Below are positions 53,783 to 62,938 of a stretch of 64,000 nt of DNA, piece by piece; within the stretch, counting starts at the first letter, position 1, and every line of letters starts with the position of its first letter. The DNA comes from Microbulbifer aggregans. Lineage in GTDB: Bacteria; Pseudomonadota; Gammaproteobacteria; Pseudomonadales; Cellvibrionaceae. The stretch spans positions 3,689,501 through 3,753,500 of the forward strand of contig NZ_CP014143.1 of assembly GCF_001750105.1 (NCBI RefSeq), written 5' to 3'. Below the pieces are notes generated by a model. The model saw nothing but the letters and a program-made list of their open reading frames with translations. It ran no database searches and was not told the origin of the DNA. Both the position numbers and the translations under genes were made by a program.

Positions 53783-55357
53783 TCAGGCAGGTTCGGTCCG
53801 CAGTTCGCGCCGCAGAATCTTACCGACAGTGGACTTGGGCAGTTCGCTGTGGAAATGGATATGTTTCGGAACCTTGTAGGCTGTCAGCTGCTCGCGACAA
53901 AAGGCAATGATCGCAGCCTCGTCCAGTTCACCATCCACCACCAAATGGGCATTGACGGCCTCACCGGTCTTGTCGCAGGGGGACCCCACGACAGCGGCTT
54001 CGACAATTTGCGGGTGGCGGCACAGCACATCCTCCACCTCATTGGGGTACACGTTGAAGCCGGACACGATAATCATGTCCTTGAGTCGATCCACGATGCG
54101 GATATTGCCATTCTCCTGTACCAGACCTACATCGCCAGTACGGAAAAAACCATCCTGCATCACCTCTGCCGTTGCAGCGGGGCGCTGCCAGTAGCCCGCC
54201 ATGACCTGCGGTCCGCGCACTACCAGCTCGCCACTTTCACCCGGCACTACAGGTCGGCCCTCGCTATCCCAAACCTGGACCTCTGTATCGGCCAGAGGTG
54301 TACCAACGGTACCGATCTCCTGAGCGCCGAATTCATTGAGGGTGATCACCGGTGAGGTCTCAGAAAGCCCCCACCCCTCGGTGACCCGGCACCCGGTGAC
54401 CGATTCCCACAGGTCGGCGGCGGCACTGGTAAGCGCGGTACCGCCGGAAAAGGTCACTTTCAGGTTGCTGAAATCCAACGCCTTGAATTCCGGGTGGCGA
54501 CACAGCCCGACAAACAGAGTGTTGATACCTGCAAAGCCACTGAACGGAAATGGTTCGATTGCTTTGACGAAGCTATCGAGATCGCGCGGATTGGGGATCA
54601 ATACATTCATCGCGCCCCAGCTGAACAGGGTCAGCATGTTCACGGTAAATGCGTAGATGTGATAAAGCGGCAGCGGGCACACAAAGGTTTCCCTGCCCTC
54701 TTCCGTGCACTGCTCGAGACGCTGGAATACCTGGGCGGCGTTGGCGAGCAAGTTGGTATGCGTCAGACAGGCGCCCTTGGCCACACCGGTAGTACCACCG
54801 GTGTACTGCAGCACAGCGATGTCATCCGGTCTGGCCTGACTTCTTTCCAACGCTGGCAGTTCACGGCCGCGTTCAATGGCGCCGACCAGGCTCTGGTAGC
54901 CCGCAGGTGCATTCACCGGGCTACCGAGCAGATCGGCCGCACCGGTTACCAGTACCTGTTCGATAGTGGTATCGGCTCTGATCGCCTCAAACTTGTCGAG
55001 GAAGTCAGCCAGGATTACCAGGGCACGGGCACCGGAGTCAGAGAATTGATGCTGCATTTCCCGTGGGGTATAGAGCGGGTTTGTATTCACGATCACGAGG
55101 CCGGCACGCAGGGCCGCATATGCCGCAATCGGATACTGGCTGATATTAGGCAGCTGTATGGCAATGCGATCGCCGGCCTTGAGGCCCGCTTCGTGCTGGA
55201 GCCACTGGGCCAGACAGCGGGATTTTTCCTCGATCTCGGCATACGTCAGCGTCTGCCCAAGGCAGTGAAAGGCCGGCAGGTCGGCGAATCGATCGAAGCC
55301 CTTTTCAATAAATTGGGCGAGGTTCTCGAATTCCAGATTAAGGCCGGGATTATTCAT
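53783..55357 (-). CDS. Long-chain-type acyl-CoA ligase (AMP-binding)
   Basis: A 524-aa ANL-superfamily enzyme that activates a carboxylic acid with ATP and CoA. The P-loop is YTGGTTGVAKG, then GWGLSETSPVI, GELVVRGPQVMAGYW, FFRTGDVG and the C-terminal KSTVGKILRRELR with the catalytic Lys. It resembles FadD. It is the last gene of a probable operon with a cupin, an NAD-dependent epimerase and an SDR, so its substrate may be an oxygenated ring or fatty acid made there. CGGAG precedes ATG 55357. Confidence 0.9.
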   Translation of the reverse strand: MNNPGLNLEFENLAQFIEKGFDRFADLPAFHCLGQTLTYAEIEEKSRCLAQWLQHEAGLKAGDRIAIQLPNISQYPIAAYAALRAGLVIVNTNPLYTPREMQHQFSDSGARALVILADFLDKFEAIRADTTIEQVLVTGAADLLGSPVNAPAGYQSLVGAIERGRELPALERSQARPDDIAVLQYTGGTTGVAKGACLTHTNLLANAAQVFQRLEQCTEEGRETFVCPLPLYHIYAFTVNMLTLFSWGAMNVLIPNPRDLDSFVKAIEPFPFSGFAGINTLFVGLCRHPEFKALDFSNLKVTFSGGTALTSAAADLWESVTGCRVTEGWGLSETSPVITLNEFGAQEIGTVGTPLADTEVQVWDSEGRPVVPGESGELVVRGPQVMAGYWQRPAATAEVMQDGFFRTGDVGLVQENGNIRIVDRLKDMIIVSGFNVYPNEVEDVLCRHPQIVEAAVVGSPCDKTGEAVNAHLVVDGELDEAAIIAFCREQLTAYKVPKHIHFHSELPKSTVGKILRRELRTEPA

Positions 55358-55464
55358 GTTATTGGTCTCCGGTTTTTCTCTCAAAAGCTGTTTTTCAATA
55401 TTGAGCTGGTACCGGGTGCCTACGTCCGCAGAACAAGGTCGCCCGCACCAGATAACAGTTAGTT

Positions 55465-56301
55465 TTATTCAGTTGCGGTGAGCTGCCTCTCCGCAGCCAG
55501 TCCCGCACGAACTTTTCCGTCAACAATACGATGGAAGAGTGTGGTTGTCTTGCGGGCCAGTGCCCGGGTCAGTCGGGCCCGGAATCCCGGGGTGATCATG
55601 TACTGGCGCCTGCGGAGTCCCGCAAGTATGCCAGCCACGGCCTTATCGACAGGCATGACTCCGGCAAACTCATTGACCACCTCAGCCACGACACGGCCCA
55701 CCCGGCGCTCCTCCTCCAGCATCGGGGTCTGGATTTCCCCCGGGCAAACAACGGACACGTGGATGCCCTTCGGGGTAAGTTCGGTCCGCAGTACTTCTGC
55801 CAGGCCCACAACACCAAATTTGGATGCGGAGTAGGCGGCGTGGGTATAACTGCCGCAGATGCCTGCCAGAGAGGCCACCAGCGCCAGATGCCCTCCTGAC
55901 TGCATATGGCGAAGTGCGCCAGCGGCGAAATTACGGCTACCAATCAGGTTGACTCGGATCGTCTGCTCGAAAATTTCATAGGGAAGCTCGGTGAACTCGG
56001 CGGTGCGCAGGATACCCGCACAGTTAATGGCAAACTCCGGTGCACCGATTTCAGCGGCAGCGAGATCCATTGTGATATCGATCGCGTCGGGATCTGTAAT
56101 ATCGACGGTGTAGCTTTCCACCCAGCCGCCATTGCTCGCCTGTTTGCGCAGGTCAGCCAGCACAGCGTCATCGACATACAAGTCGAAGATCGCCACCTTG
56201 ACACCTTCCTGCACAAGCTCATGAGCAAGCCTCAGACCCAGACCGCTTCCACCGCCAGAGATAAATGCCACCCTGGGGGCGCCATGTTTCCACTTGCTCA
56301 T
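55465..56301 (-). CDS. Short-chain dehydrogenase/reductase
   Basis: A 278-aa classical SDR. The cofactor motif is SGGGSGLGLRLA, NCAGI supplies the structural Asn, and the catalytic YSASK follows a Ser-containing LVASLAG. A basic C-terminal extension (RARLTRALARKTTTLFHR) may contact the membrane or a partner. It lies 84 bp behind the epimerase gene and 107 bp before the ligase. Confidence 0.9.
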   Translation of the reverse strand: MSKWKHGAPRVAFISGGGSGLGLRLAHELVQEGVKVAIFDLYVDDAVLADLRKQASNGGWVESYTVDITDPDAIDITMDLAAAEIGAPEFAINCAGILRTAEFTELPYEIFEQTIRVNLIGSRNFAAGALRHMQSGGHLALVASLAGICGSYTHAAYSASKFGVVGLAEVLRTELTPKGIHVSVVCPGEIQTPMLEEERRVGRVVAEVVNEFAGVMPVDKAVAGILAGLRRRQYMITPGFRARLTRALARKTTTLFHRIVDGKVRAGLAAERQLTATE

Positions 56302-56385
56302 CGCTCGTCACCTTCTAAATACTCAAATTTACATTGCTCTCTCGAGCTGGTGCAGGGATCGCTGGTACTAACCGTCGCCCCCGGG

Positions 56386-57399
56386 TCAGGCCGGCCGCAG
56401 AGACCGGACCGGTGCACTGTCAAAATGCTCCGCCAGCTCCGCCATTGCCTCATCGAAAGTCACCACCGGACGGTATCCCAGCAGGCGTTTTGCCTTCATT
56501 GAGGAAAATTCGTTTGGACCACCCATCAAACGGTAGGATTGTCGCGTTACCACCGGGCGCTCCTGTTGTCGGCGAAGACGACCCATCCACTCGAGCACCG
56601 GAGCCAGTCCCCGCGCCAGCCAATTCGGTACAGAAGTCGGGCCAGGCGCCCCTGCCACTTCGGCCAGGTTTCCGAGATACGTTTTCCAGGTGATACCGAA
56701 ACCATCGGCAGCAACAAAAATGTCGCCGTTGGACCAGTTCGAGCGAGCTGCTGCGATAAGTAGAGCGACCAGGTTTTTTACGTTTACGAGCCCCGCATCC
56801 CAGTCGCCACGACCAAGAAGGCAGGCTTGTTCCTGATGAAGCATATCGACCATCAGGTTTACCCAGGGACCGCTACCAACACCAAACACATTCCCAGGGC
56901 GCACGATCGTCGCCCGGAGGCTACGCTTCTGCACTGCCTCAAGAGTGACTCGCTCCTGCTCCTGCTTTGCAAACTCGTAGGGGGAAGTCGGCCGGCCTAC
57001 CGGGCTGTCTTCATCCAGTGCACCTTTTGCCAGCGCACTCGCATAAGCACAAACGCTGGTGGTCACTACAAAATGCGCGTCCCAGTCCAACGCGAGGTCA
57101 ATCGCCTGACGGGTGCCACCAACGGTGATGTCCACATGGGTCTGCTGCGCGCCCCAGTCACTGACCACCGCTGCCAGGTGAAAAATCACATCGACTTTGC
57201 CGATTTCCGAACCCAAGCCGCGGAGCTCGCGAACATCACCGGTGACTACACGGACCCGTTCGCCCCACTCGGAGGGGATCGGTTCTCCCGGCATCATCAG
57301 TGCGACGACCGATATATCGTCCTCAAGTAACGCCCGCACGAGGTGACGACCGATAAACCCACCAGCACCGGTAACAAACGCAGAATCCAGAATGCTCAC
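56386..57399 (-). CDS. NAD-dependent epimerase/dehydratase (3-beta-HSD-like)
   Basis: A 337-aa extended SDR. It opens with VTGAGGFIGRHLVRALL, and the catalytic YxxxK is SPYEFAK. Segments RATIVRPGNVFGVGSGPWVN and NLVALLIAAA fit the 3-beta-hydroxysteroid dehydrogenase/isomerase branch. The start is 12 bp behind the cupin stop. With a neighbouring SDR and CoA ligase it could oxidise a hydroxylated ring or side chain, but the substrate is unknown. Confidence 0.88.
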   Translation of the reverse strand: MSILDSAFVTGAGGFIGRHLVRALLEDDISVVALMMPGEPIPSEWGERVRVVTGDVRELRGLGSEIGKVDVIFHLAAVVSDWGAQQTHVDITVGGTRQAIDLALDWDAHFVVTTSVCAYASALAKGALDEDSPVGRPTSPYEFAKQEQERVTLEAVQKRSLRATIVRPGNVFGVGSGPWVNLMVDMLHQEQACLLGRGDWDAGLVNVKNLVALLIAAARSNWSNGDIFVAADGFGITWKTYLGNLAEVAGAPGPTSVPNWLARGLAPVLEWMGRLRRQQERPVVTRQSYRLMGGPNEFSSMKAKRLLGYRPVVTFDEAMAELAEHFDSAPVRSLRPA

Positions 57400-57411
57400 A
57401 TGCGGGCTCCG

Positions 57412-57945
57412 TTATTCGCCAACCACGATCATGTTGTCACAGTTCTTACCTTCCGCCTCACACAAGGCGCGATAGAGATTCATTACAGTCTTTGCGTCCA
57501 GCACGCTGGTGACATTGCCGTCGTCGTCGATGTTGACATTACTACCGAAGATCGCGAACCAGACATCCGCCTCTTCGGTCGCGTCATCGGCCACGGTCAG
57601 GGTGTGTACAGAGTGAGCCGGCTCGAAGAGGTAGGAGCCCGCCTTGTTGATCTTGTCCGGGTATTCCTTGTAGAACCACTCGCCGGACTTGGTAAAGGCA
57701 AATACCGGACCTGTGTGATAGTGGGTATCCACACAGAAGCCGGGCTTGAAGCGGCTACGAATCACCCACAGATTCTGGTTCAGGTCGATATGCAGCACCT
57801 GCAAAAATGAACCATCCGGCAGGCTCACCCAGGGAAGGTCTGCCTCCTGCAACAGAACGGCTTCGCGGGCATCATCGCGGGATACCACACCACCTGACTG
57901 CATCGCCGCCAGCATTTCCAAAACAGGGGTCTTTGCTTCACTCAT
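57412..57945 (-). CDS. Cupin protein of the 2,4'-dihydroxyacetophenone dioxygenase type
   Basis: A 177-aa cupin. VDTHYHTGPVFAFTKSGEWFYKEYPD carries the first metal-binding cupin motif (two His), and FEPAHSVHTL the second. The layout resembles 2,4'-dihydroxyacetophenone dioxygenase-like proteins, which cleave an aryl ketone with iron. ATG 57945 has AGAGGC upstream. It is the first gene of the minus-strand operon and divergent from the AraC regulator. Confidence 0.82.
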   Translation of the reverse strand: MSEAKTPVLEMLAAMQSGGVVSRDDAREAVLLQEADLPWVSLPDGSFLQVLHIDLNQNLWVIRSRFKPGFCVDTHYHTGPVFAFTKSGEWFYKEYPDKINKAGSYLFEPAHSVHTLTVADDATEEADVWFAIFGSNVNIDDDGNVTSVLDAKTVMNLYRALCEAEGKNCDNMIVVGE

Positions 57946-58031
57946 CGCCTTGCCTCTCTCATCGGTGGGACTGTGTTCGTCCCTAATTCTGAGCAGCCAG
58001 TCTAGGTAATCTGGCGTCGGTCTAACTTGAC

Positions 58032-58064
58032 TTTTTGCGAACCAAAGTTGATATTTTACGAACC
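58032..58064. promoter_or_regulatory. Direct repeats in the cupin-AraC promoter region (probable AraC-type operator)
   Basis: TTTTTGCGAACC (58032-58043) and ATTTTACGAACC (58053-58064) repeat in the same orientation, 21 bp apart, two helical turns. They lie 30-62 bp upstream of the AraC-family gene start. Direct half-sites at this spacing are the normal target of AraC-family proteins. Confidence 0.6.
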
Positions 58065-58093
58065 TCCGATACACGCAGGCTCCCCTATTCACG

Positions 58094-59104
58094 ATGTTTC
58101 TGATTCGCAGCGGTGCTATCGAACGCTACGAGCAACTGGTCAGCCAGCTGGGACACAACCCCAACGAACTGCTCGCCAGAGTCGGCCTGACAGCGGCGCA
58201 GATACGCCAGCCCAATAGCTATATCTCCTACCCCCGCCTCGCCGACCTGCTGGACCTGACGGCGCAGCGCTGTGGTGAGCCCCTGTTCGGCTTACGGCTC
58301 GCTGCCGGGCAAAGTATGCTGGCATTGGGAGAGATGGCTTTGTCATCCTCGCAGCAGGCAACGATCGAAAGTGTTGTCGCCTACGCACAGCAGCATATCG
58401 GGCTACATGCTTACGGCGTCGACGTAACCCAGAAGATCAATGGAGAGCAGCTGGAGTTACAGCTGAGTTTCAACTTCAGTAATGAAAGTGGTCTTCTGCA
58501 ACTGATGCAGCTCAGTGCCGGGCAGGCTTTCAATATCCTGTGGCAATTGGTGCAGGGGGCGGGGACATCGCTGAAGATCCATCTATTGCAGGCCGAGCCG
58601 GAGGGCGAATACTGGCAGTCGGAGAGATATGCCGAGCGGCTGGTTTTCAGCAGTCACTTTTGCGGAATCAGCTTTCCCGCCAGCTGGCTGCCCCGCAAGC
58701 CCACTCCCAACGAAGATCTGATTCGTGAACATTTCCGCGAGCGAATCCATCAGCTCGAATCACTTTACCCGGATAACCTGGAAGCCCAGGTACGCCATGT
58801 GATCAGTAACTTACTGGCGAGTGGAGAGTGCGATATCGAGCGGGTAGCGGCCACGCTGGACCTGCACCCGCGTGTTTTGCAGAAGAAGCTTCAAACCCGT
58901 GGAGTAACCTTCCGGGAACTTCTGCAGGAGACCCGCATGGAAATTGCGGAACTGAACCTCCGATTTGGGCAACAGTCCATCACCGATCTGGCTCTGAACC
59001 TGGGCTACGCCGATGTGTCCATTTTCAGTCGCAACTTCAAGCGCTGGACCGGCCTGTCGCCACGTCAGTGGCAACAGCAAAACCGGGAGAATGGCGACAG
59101 CTGA
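58094..59104 (+). CDS. AraC-family transcriptional regulator
   Basis: A 336-aa regulator. Residues 1-~230 are the arabinose-binding-like ligand domain of the OruR/ArgR-type AraC group (ISYPRLADLLDLTAQRCGEPLFGLRLA). The C-terminal double helix-turn-helix (about 235-330) contains VAATLDLHPRVLQKKLQTRGVTFRELLQETRMEIAELNLR and ITDLALNLGYADVSIFSRNFKRWTGLSPRQWQ. It most likely controls the divergent four-gene operon. The ligand is probably that pathway's substrate. Confidence 0.92.
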   Translation: MFLIRSGAIERYEQLVSQLGHNPNELLARVGLTAAQIRQPNSYISYPRLADLLDLTAQRCGEPLFGLRLAAGQSMLALGEMALSSSQQATIESVVAYAQQHIGLHAYGVDVTQKINGEQLELQLSFNFSNESGLLQLMQLSAGQAFNILWQLVQGAGTSLKIHLLQAEPEGEYWQSERYAERLVFSSHFCGISFPASWLPRKPTPNEDLIREHFRERIHQLESLYPDNLEAQVRHVISNLLASGECDIERVAATLDLHPRVLQKKLQTRGVTFRELLQETRMEIAELNLRFGQQSITDLALNLGYADVSIFSRNFKRWTGLSPRQWQQQNRENGDS

Positions 59105-59114
59105 CAGTGCACAG

Positions 59115-60023
59115 TTAGTGGCTCCGGTGCGCGGCTGCACCTCGCCCGCTCTTCGTAACAACTGCATATTCGTGCATTGCCGACGCTATGGCATCAAACA
59201 AGGGACCGGCCCATTGCCGTCCGGCCTCGATGGAACCTGCCTGCTCAACAATATCGATCGCCCGGGAAACCTCCATGATGGTAACGGCAGGCCCGTACTC
59301 CGCCGCACGCTCGATGAGGGGATGCCAGGCCGCCGACGAACCCTCTACATCCGAATGCCCTCCTCGAACCCGCGCACCGCGATTGCCCAAATTCACCTTT
59401 TTGTAAAAAGGCGCGACGTGTCGCTGGATAATCGCTTCCCAGTTCTCATCACGAGGATTGGTTCCCGTCACCAGCATCTGCGCACCGGGCAGCGGGTTCT
59501 GGATATTGGGATTGTGAGCATCAGCGGTCAGTAGCACCGTCTGAATATTGCGGTTGCCCTTGTGCAGCCCGGCAATGAAGTGCTCAAACGCCTGATAACC
59601 ATCCAGGTTCTCGCCGTAATCACTGATCGACGGGGTAAAAACCACAAACCCCAGTTTGCAGAGTCTCCTGGCCATCTCTGCCTGGGTAATCAGGTTCCAC
59701 TGCTGTCCGATCAACTGGTCATCGACCTGGGCCCCGGGCATCATCCCGCCTGGCCTGGTGTACTGCATAGGCAGCACCGCAATGGGTCGGCTGGTTTTCA
59801 CCTCGATCGCGGCGACATCGGCATGGGTCCAGTTATCACCCGTATAGTTGAACCGGACCTGATAGTGTCCTTTCCCTTTGGTGTAAGTGAACTCTCGTTC
59901 CTCATCGACAATGCGCGTCGGTGGTAAGGCTCCACCACAGGCACTGTCATCAGGAAAAGCGATCGCAGAAAAGGCGGGTAGCAGGCTGCACAGCAGCGAA
60001 GCGAGGCAGAGTGATTTTCTCAT
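59115..60023 (-). CDS. Unrecognised secreted protein
   Basis: A 302-aa protein I cannot assign. The signal peptide is clear (LCLASLLCSLLPAFSAIA). The mature part is soluble and mixed alpha/beta, with one Cys in SACGGALPP and another in RRLCKLGF. Notable segments are RPIAVLPMQYTRPGGMMPG, NIQTVLLTADAHNPN and RGARVRGGHSDVEGSS. The last has a histidine/aspartate arrangement that could bind metal. It converges on the AraC gene with only ten bases between stops. No function is proposed. Confidence 0.75.
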   Translation of the reverse strand: MRKSLCLASLLCSLLPAFSAIAFPDDSACGGALPPTRIVDEEREFTYTKGKGHYQVRFNYTGDNWTHADVAAIEVKTSRPIAVLPMQYTRPGGMMPGAQVDDQLIGQQWNLITQAEMARRLCKLGFVVFTPSISDYGENLDGYQAFEHFIAGLHKGNRNIQTVLLTADAHNPNIQNPLPGAQMLVTGTNPRDENWEAIIQRHVAPFYKKVNLGNRGARVRGGHSDVEGSSAAWHPLIERAAEYGPAVTIMEVSRAIDIVEQAGSIEAGRQWAGPLFDAIASAMHEYAVVTKSGRGAAAHRSH

Positions 60024-60160
60024 GGGTTCCCTGTCAGCTACGGAAACGGGTGGGTACAGCTCAGGGTAAAAGAAAAGTCTACCAGCAGTTATATGACCGC
60101 TGGTAGATAGAATTTATCGCAATGGCCGATGGGCAGTGTATTTTTTGACCACGAGGGGCT

Positions 60161-60622
60161 CTAGCCTATTTGCCGACGCTCTCTGCGCTGCTGCCGCTTT
60201 TCCTTGCGCTCCGCTCTCAGCTGTTCCAGCTCTGCCCGCTGTTCCTGCGTCAGGATTGCCGCCAACGCCTCCCGCTGTTCATGCTTCAATTGTGCCCGGG
60301 CAATCTGGACCTGCCCCAGCTGCTCCGCCAGACGGGCCAGCGTAGCTTCATCTGCGCCAGCGGCGATCGCATCACTGATCTGCCCGCGCAACTGTCGATA
60401 CTCGCCGCGCAAATCCTGATAATCCTCTCGATGCTCCTGGCGATGGGCTTTGATCCGGGCAATTTGCTCGTCAGTGAGATCGAGCTCACTGGCCAGATGG
60501 ACAAAAGCCCGATGCTTTGAGTGATGCTGGCCGGCCTTCTCTGCAAAGGCAAAGCCGGAAACCGGAATTGCGATGGTCGCTGCCAGGACGACTGAACCTG
60601 CGAATTGTTGCCAGTTCTTCAT
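60161..60622 (-). CDS. Spy/CpxP-like periplasmic protein
   Basis: A 153-aa exported, all-helical, highly charged protein. After the signal peptide (ending FAFA) comes LDLTDEQIARIKAHRQEHRED, and later LAAILTQEQRAELEQLRAERKEKRQQRRERRQ. The two LTxxQ-type motifs (LTDEQ, LTQEQ) identify the Spy/CpxP family of periplasmic chaperones or stress sensors. AGGGGAA precedes ATG 60622. No cpxRA genes are in view. Confidence 0.85.
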   Translation of the reverse strand: MKNWQQFAGSVVLAATIAIPVSGFAFAEKAGQHHSKHRAFVHLASELDLTDEQIARIKAHRQEHREDYQDLRGEYRQLRGQISDAIAAGADEATLARLAEQLGQVQIARAQLKHEQREALAAILTQEQRAELEQLRAERKEKRQQRRERRQIG

Positions 60623-60729
60623 AGGGCATTCCCCTGTGTTTGCTTTTGGTAGGAGAATGCTAGGCCAGCTCCGGGTAAAGAGGGGTAAGCACGGGTAAGC
60701 AACCATCAAGAAGAGTAAGCCGCTCTCTT

Positions 60730-61398
60730 TTAGCCCACGGAGTAGGCGAGTATCTGGCTGATCTCATTGAGGCTGCGCTTGGACTCACTCTGCCATTGGG
60801 TTAGTGCCTCCTGCACAGCGGTCAGATCCTTTTTAGACGAGGGTGACTTCAATACCACCCCTTCTCGTACCAGTGCCAGAACCATATCTGGAGAGAATAT
60901 CGGCGAGTCCACCCCCATGCGCCGCAAAAAAATCTGTCCGGTGCGACCGCCGAGCCGCGAGCCGCCCTTCTGCAACGCTCGAAGATTCTCCACATAACTG
61001 GTCGGTTCCCAGCTCGCAAAGTAGTTGCCCAGTCCATTGTGGGACCGCGAAAGCTCGAAAAAAAAAGTCGCGTTGTCACGGATAGCTTTGGTTTTTGCCC
61101 AATGGCGGATCATGCCATCTTGCTTCATGACATCCTCCAGCCCCTCATCCGGCATAAAGGCGCAATGGTGCAGGTCAAAGCCATGAAAAATTTCCTCAAT
61201 GCGGGACCACTTTTTTCGAACCACCGTCCAGTTGAACCCCGCTTGCATCACCGCCCGGGACGCTTCCGACAGCCAGCGATCGTCGGGAACCTTGCGTAAC
61301 ACAGCTTTGGATTTGGGTTTGGCTAACTCGGCATCCAGCGCCTTGCGGCTGCCAAAGCGCTCGATTACCGGTGCCTCTATATCATCGAATGACCGCAT
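60730..61398 (-). CDS. DNA-3-methyladenine glycosylase I-like protein (Tag superfamily), divergent
   Basis: A 222-aa protein aligning with the helix-hairpin-helix glycosylase Tag. QAGFNWTVVRKKW matches Escherichia coli QAGLSWITVLKKR, and GMIRHWAKTKAIRDNA matches GIIRHRGKIQAIIGNA. The Glu that binds the base in Tag (E38, in LEGQQAG) is replaced by Ala here, and the zinc-binding Cys/His residues at both ends are missing. It may have a different base specificity or have lost catalysis. It belongs to a widespread Tag-like subfamily, so it is probably functional. Confidence 0.75.
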   Translation of the reverse strand: MRSFDDIEAPVIERFGSRKALDAELAKPKSKAVLRKVPDDRWLSEASRAVMQAGFNWTVVRKKWSRIEEIFHGFDLHHCAFMPDEGLEDVMKQDGMIRHWAKTKAIRDNATFFFELSRSHNGLGNYFASWEPTSYVENLRALQKGGSRLGGRTGQIFLRRMGVDSPIFSPDMVLALVREGVVLKSPSSKKDLTAVQEALTQWQSESKRSLNEISQILAYSVG

Positions 61399-61631
61399 TC
61401 GTCGCTCCCTATTCCGTACTCAGTTCCTCAACGGATTATGCCGCAAAGCGGCCCCGGTAGGCCCGCCGAAAAGACCGCCATTCCGGCTAACCGGGCCCAC
61501 GGGAGCTGTAGGAATCAGGATTGAGCGAATCAGCCAGCGGCCCTGTCTCACTTTAACCTGCCCCGCGAGAGCCACAGCATATAACCTACGCTGAATTCAG
61601 TAGTCCAGGTAACTAGCAGAGGGACGCTCTC

Positions 61632-62915
61632 ATGCAGATCGGTGAACCCAGACGCGTCGCCATTGTCGGCGCCAACCGCATTCCGTTTGCACGCTCCAAT
61701 ACGGCCTATGCCGATCTCAGCAACCAGACCATGCTCACCGACACCCTGCGCGGGCTCATCGAGAAATGCGGCCTGAAGGGCGAGAAGCTCGGCGAGGTAG
61801 CTGGCGGTGCGGTGCAGAAACACGCCAGCGACTGGAATCTGGTGCGGGAATCGGTACTTGGCTGCGGACTGGACCCGCATACGCCCGCGTATGATATCCA
61901 GCAGGCCTGCGGCACCAGCCTCGAAGCCACCATTCTGGTCGCGAACAAGATTGCCCTCGGGCAGATCGATTGCGGCATTGCCTGCGGCACGGATACAACC
62001 TCAGATATTCCCATGGGGGCCAGCCACGACCTTCGTCGCGCGCTGGTAAAACTCAACGCCGCCCGCACCACCGGAGACCGGCTCAAAGCCGCCCTCAAAC
62101 TGCTGAACCCGAAACACCTGGTGCCCGAAATGCCCACCGGGGCCGAACCCCGCACCGGCAAGACCATGGGCCAGCACGCCCAGATCACAGCGAAGAAATT
62201 CGGTATCAGCCGTGAGGCCCAGGACGAGCTGGCACTGGCCAGCCACCAGAACCTGGCCGAGGCCTATGACGCGGGTTTCTTCGATGATCTGGTGATGCCC
62301 TACCACGGGCTGAAAAGGGATAACAACCTGCGTGCAGATGCGACGCTGGAGAAGATGGCCAAACTGAAACCCGCCTTCGACCGCGAACACGGCACCATTA
62401 CCGCCGCCAATGCCACCCCCTTCACCGATGGTGCTTCCGCGGTGCTGCTGGCGAGCGAGGACTGGGCCAGGGAGCGGGACCTTCCCATTCTCGCTTACAT
62501 CACTTCCGGCGAGGTTGCCGCCGTTGACTACGTAGACGGCAACGAGGGGTTGCTGATGGGGGGCGCCTACGCCATTCCGCGCATGCTGGCCAAGCGCGGC
62601 CTCTCCCTGCAGGACTTCGATTACTACGAGATTCACGAGGCTTTCGCCGCGGTGGTGCTGTGCACACTGGCGGCGCTGGAATCCGATGAATTCTGCCGTG
62701 AAAAGCTCGGGCTCGAGCAGGCTCTCGGCAGCATCGACCGCAGCAAGCTCAATGTGAAAGGCAGCTCCATCGCCACCGGTCACCCCTTTGCTGCCACCGG
62801 CGGACGAATCGTTGCCACCCTGGCAAAGATTCTCAATGAAAAGGGCTCCGGCCGTGGGCTGATCTCCGTCTGTGCCGCCGGCGGCCAGGCGGTGACCGCC
62901 ATCCTTGAAAAATAA
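61632..62915 (+). CDS. Thiolase, acetyl-CoA C-acyltransferase (FadI-like)
   Basis: A 427-aa thiolase. The acyl-binding cysteine is C93 in QQACGTSLEA, the His is in GHPFAATGGR and the second Cys in CAAGGQA. The length and N-terminus (RVAIVGANRIPFARSNTAYADLS) match the FadI type, which cleaves 3-ketoacyl-CoA. The next gene is a FabG-type reductase 23 bp downstream, so the two form the start of a fatty-acid or hydroxyalkanoate operon. GAGGG lies upstream of the ATG. Confidence 0.92.
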   Translation: MQIGEPRRVAIVGANRIPFARSNTAYADLSNQTMLTDTLRGLIEKCGLKGEKLGEVAGGAVQKHASDWNLVRESVLGCGLDPHTPAYDIQQACGTSLEATILVANKIALGQIDCGIACGTDTTSDIPMGASHDLRRALVKLNAARTTGDRLKAALKLLNPKHLVPEMPTGAEPRTGKTMGQHAQITAKKFGISREAQDELALASHQNLAEAYDAGFFDDLVMPYHGLKRDNNLRADATLEKMAKLKPAFDREHGTITAANATPFTDGASAVLLASEDWARERDLPILAYITSGEVAAVDYVDGNEGLLMGGAYAIPRMLAKRGLSLQDFDYYEIHEAFAAVVLCTLAALESDEFCREKLGLEQALGSIDRSKLNVKGSSIATGHPFAATGGRIVATLAKILNEKGSGRGLISVCAAGGQAVTAILEK

Positions 62916-62938
62916 CCAGTGAACAATAAAAAAGTTTT

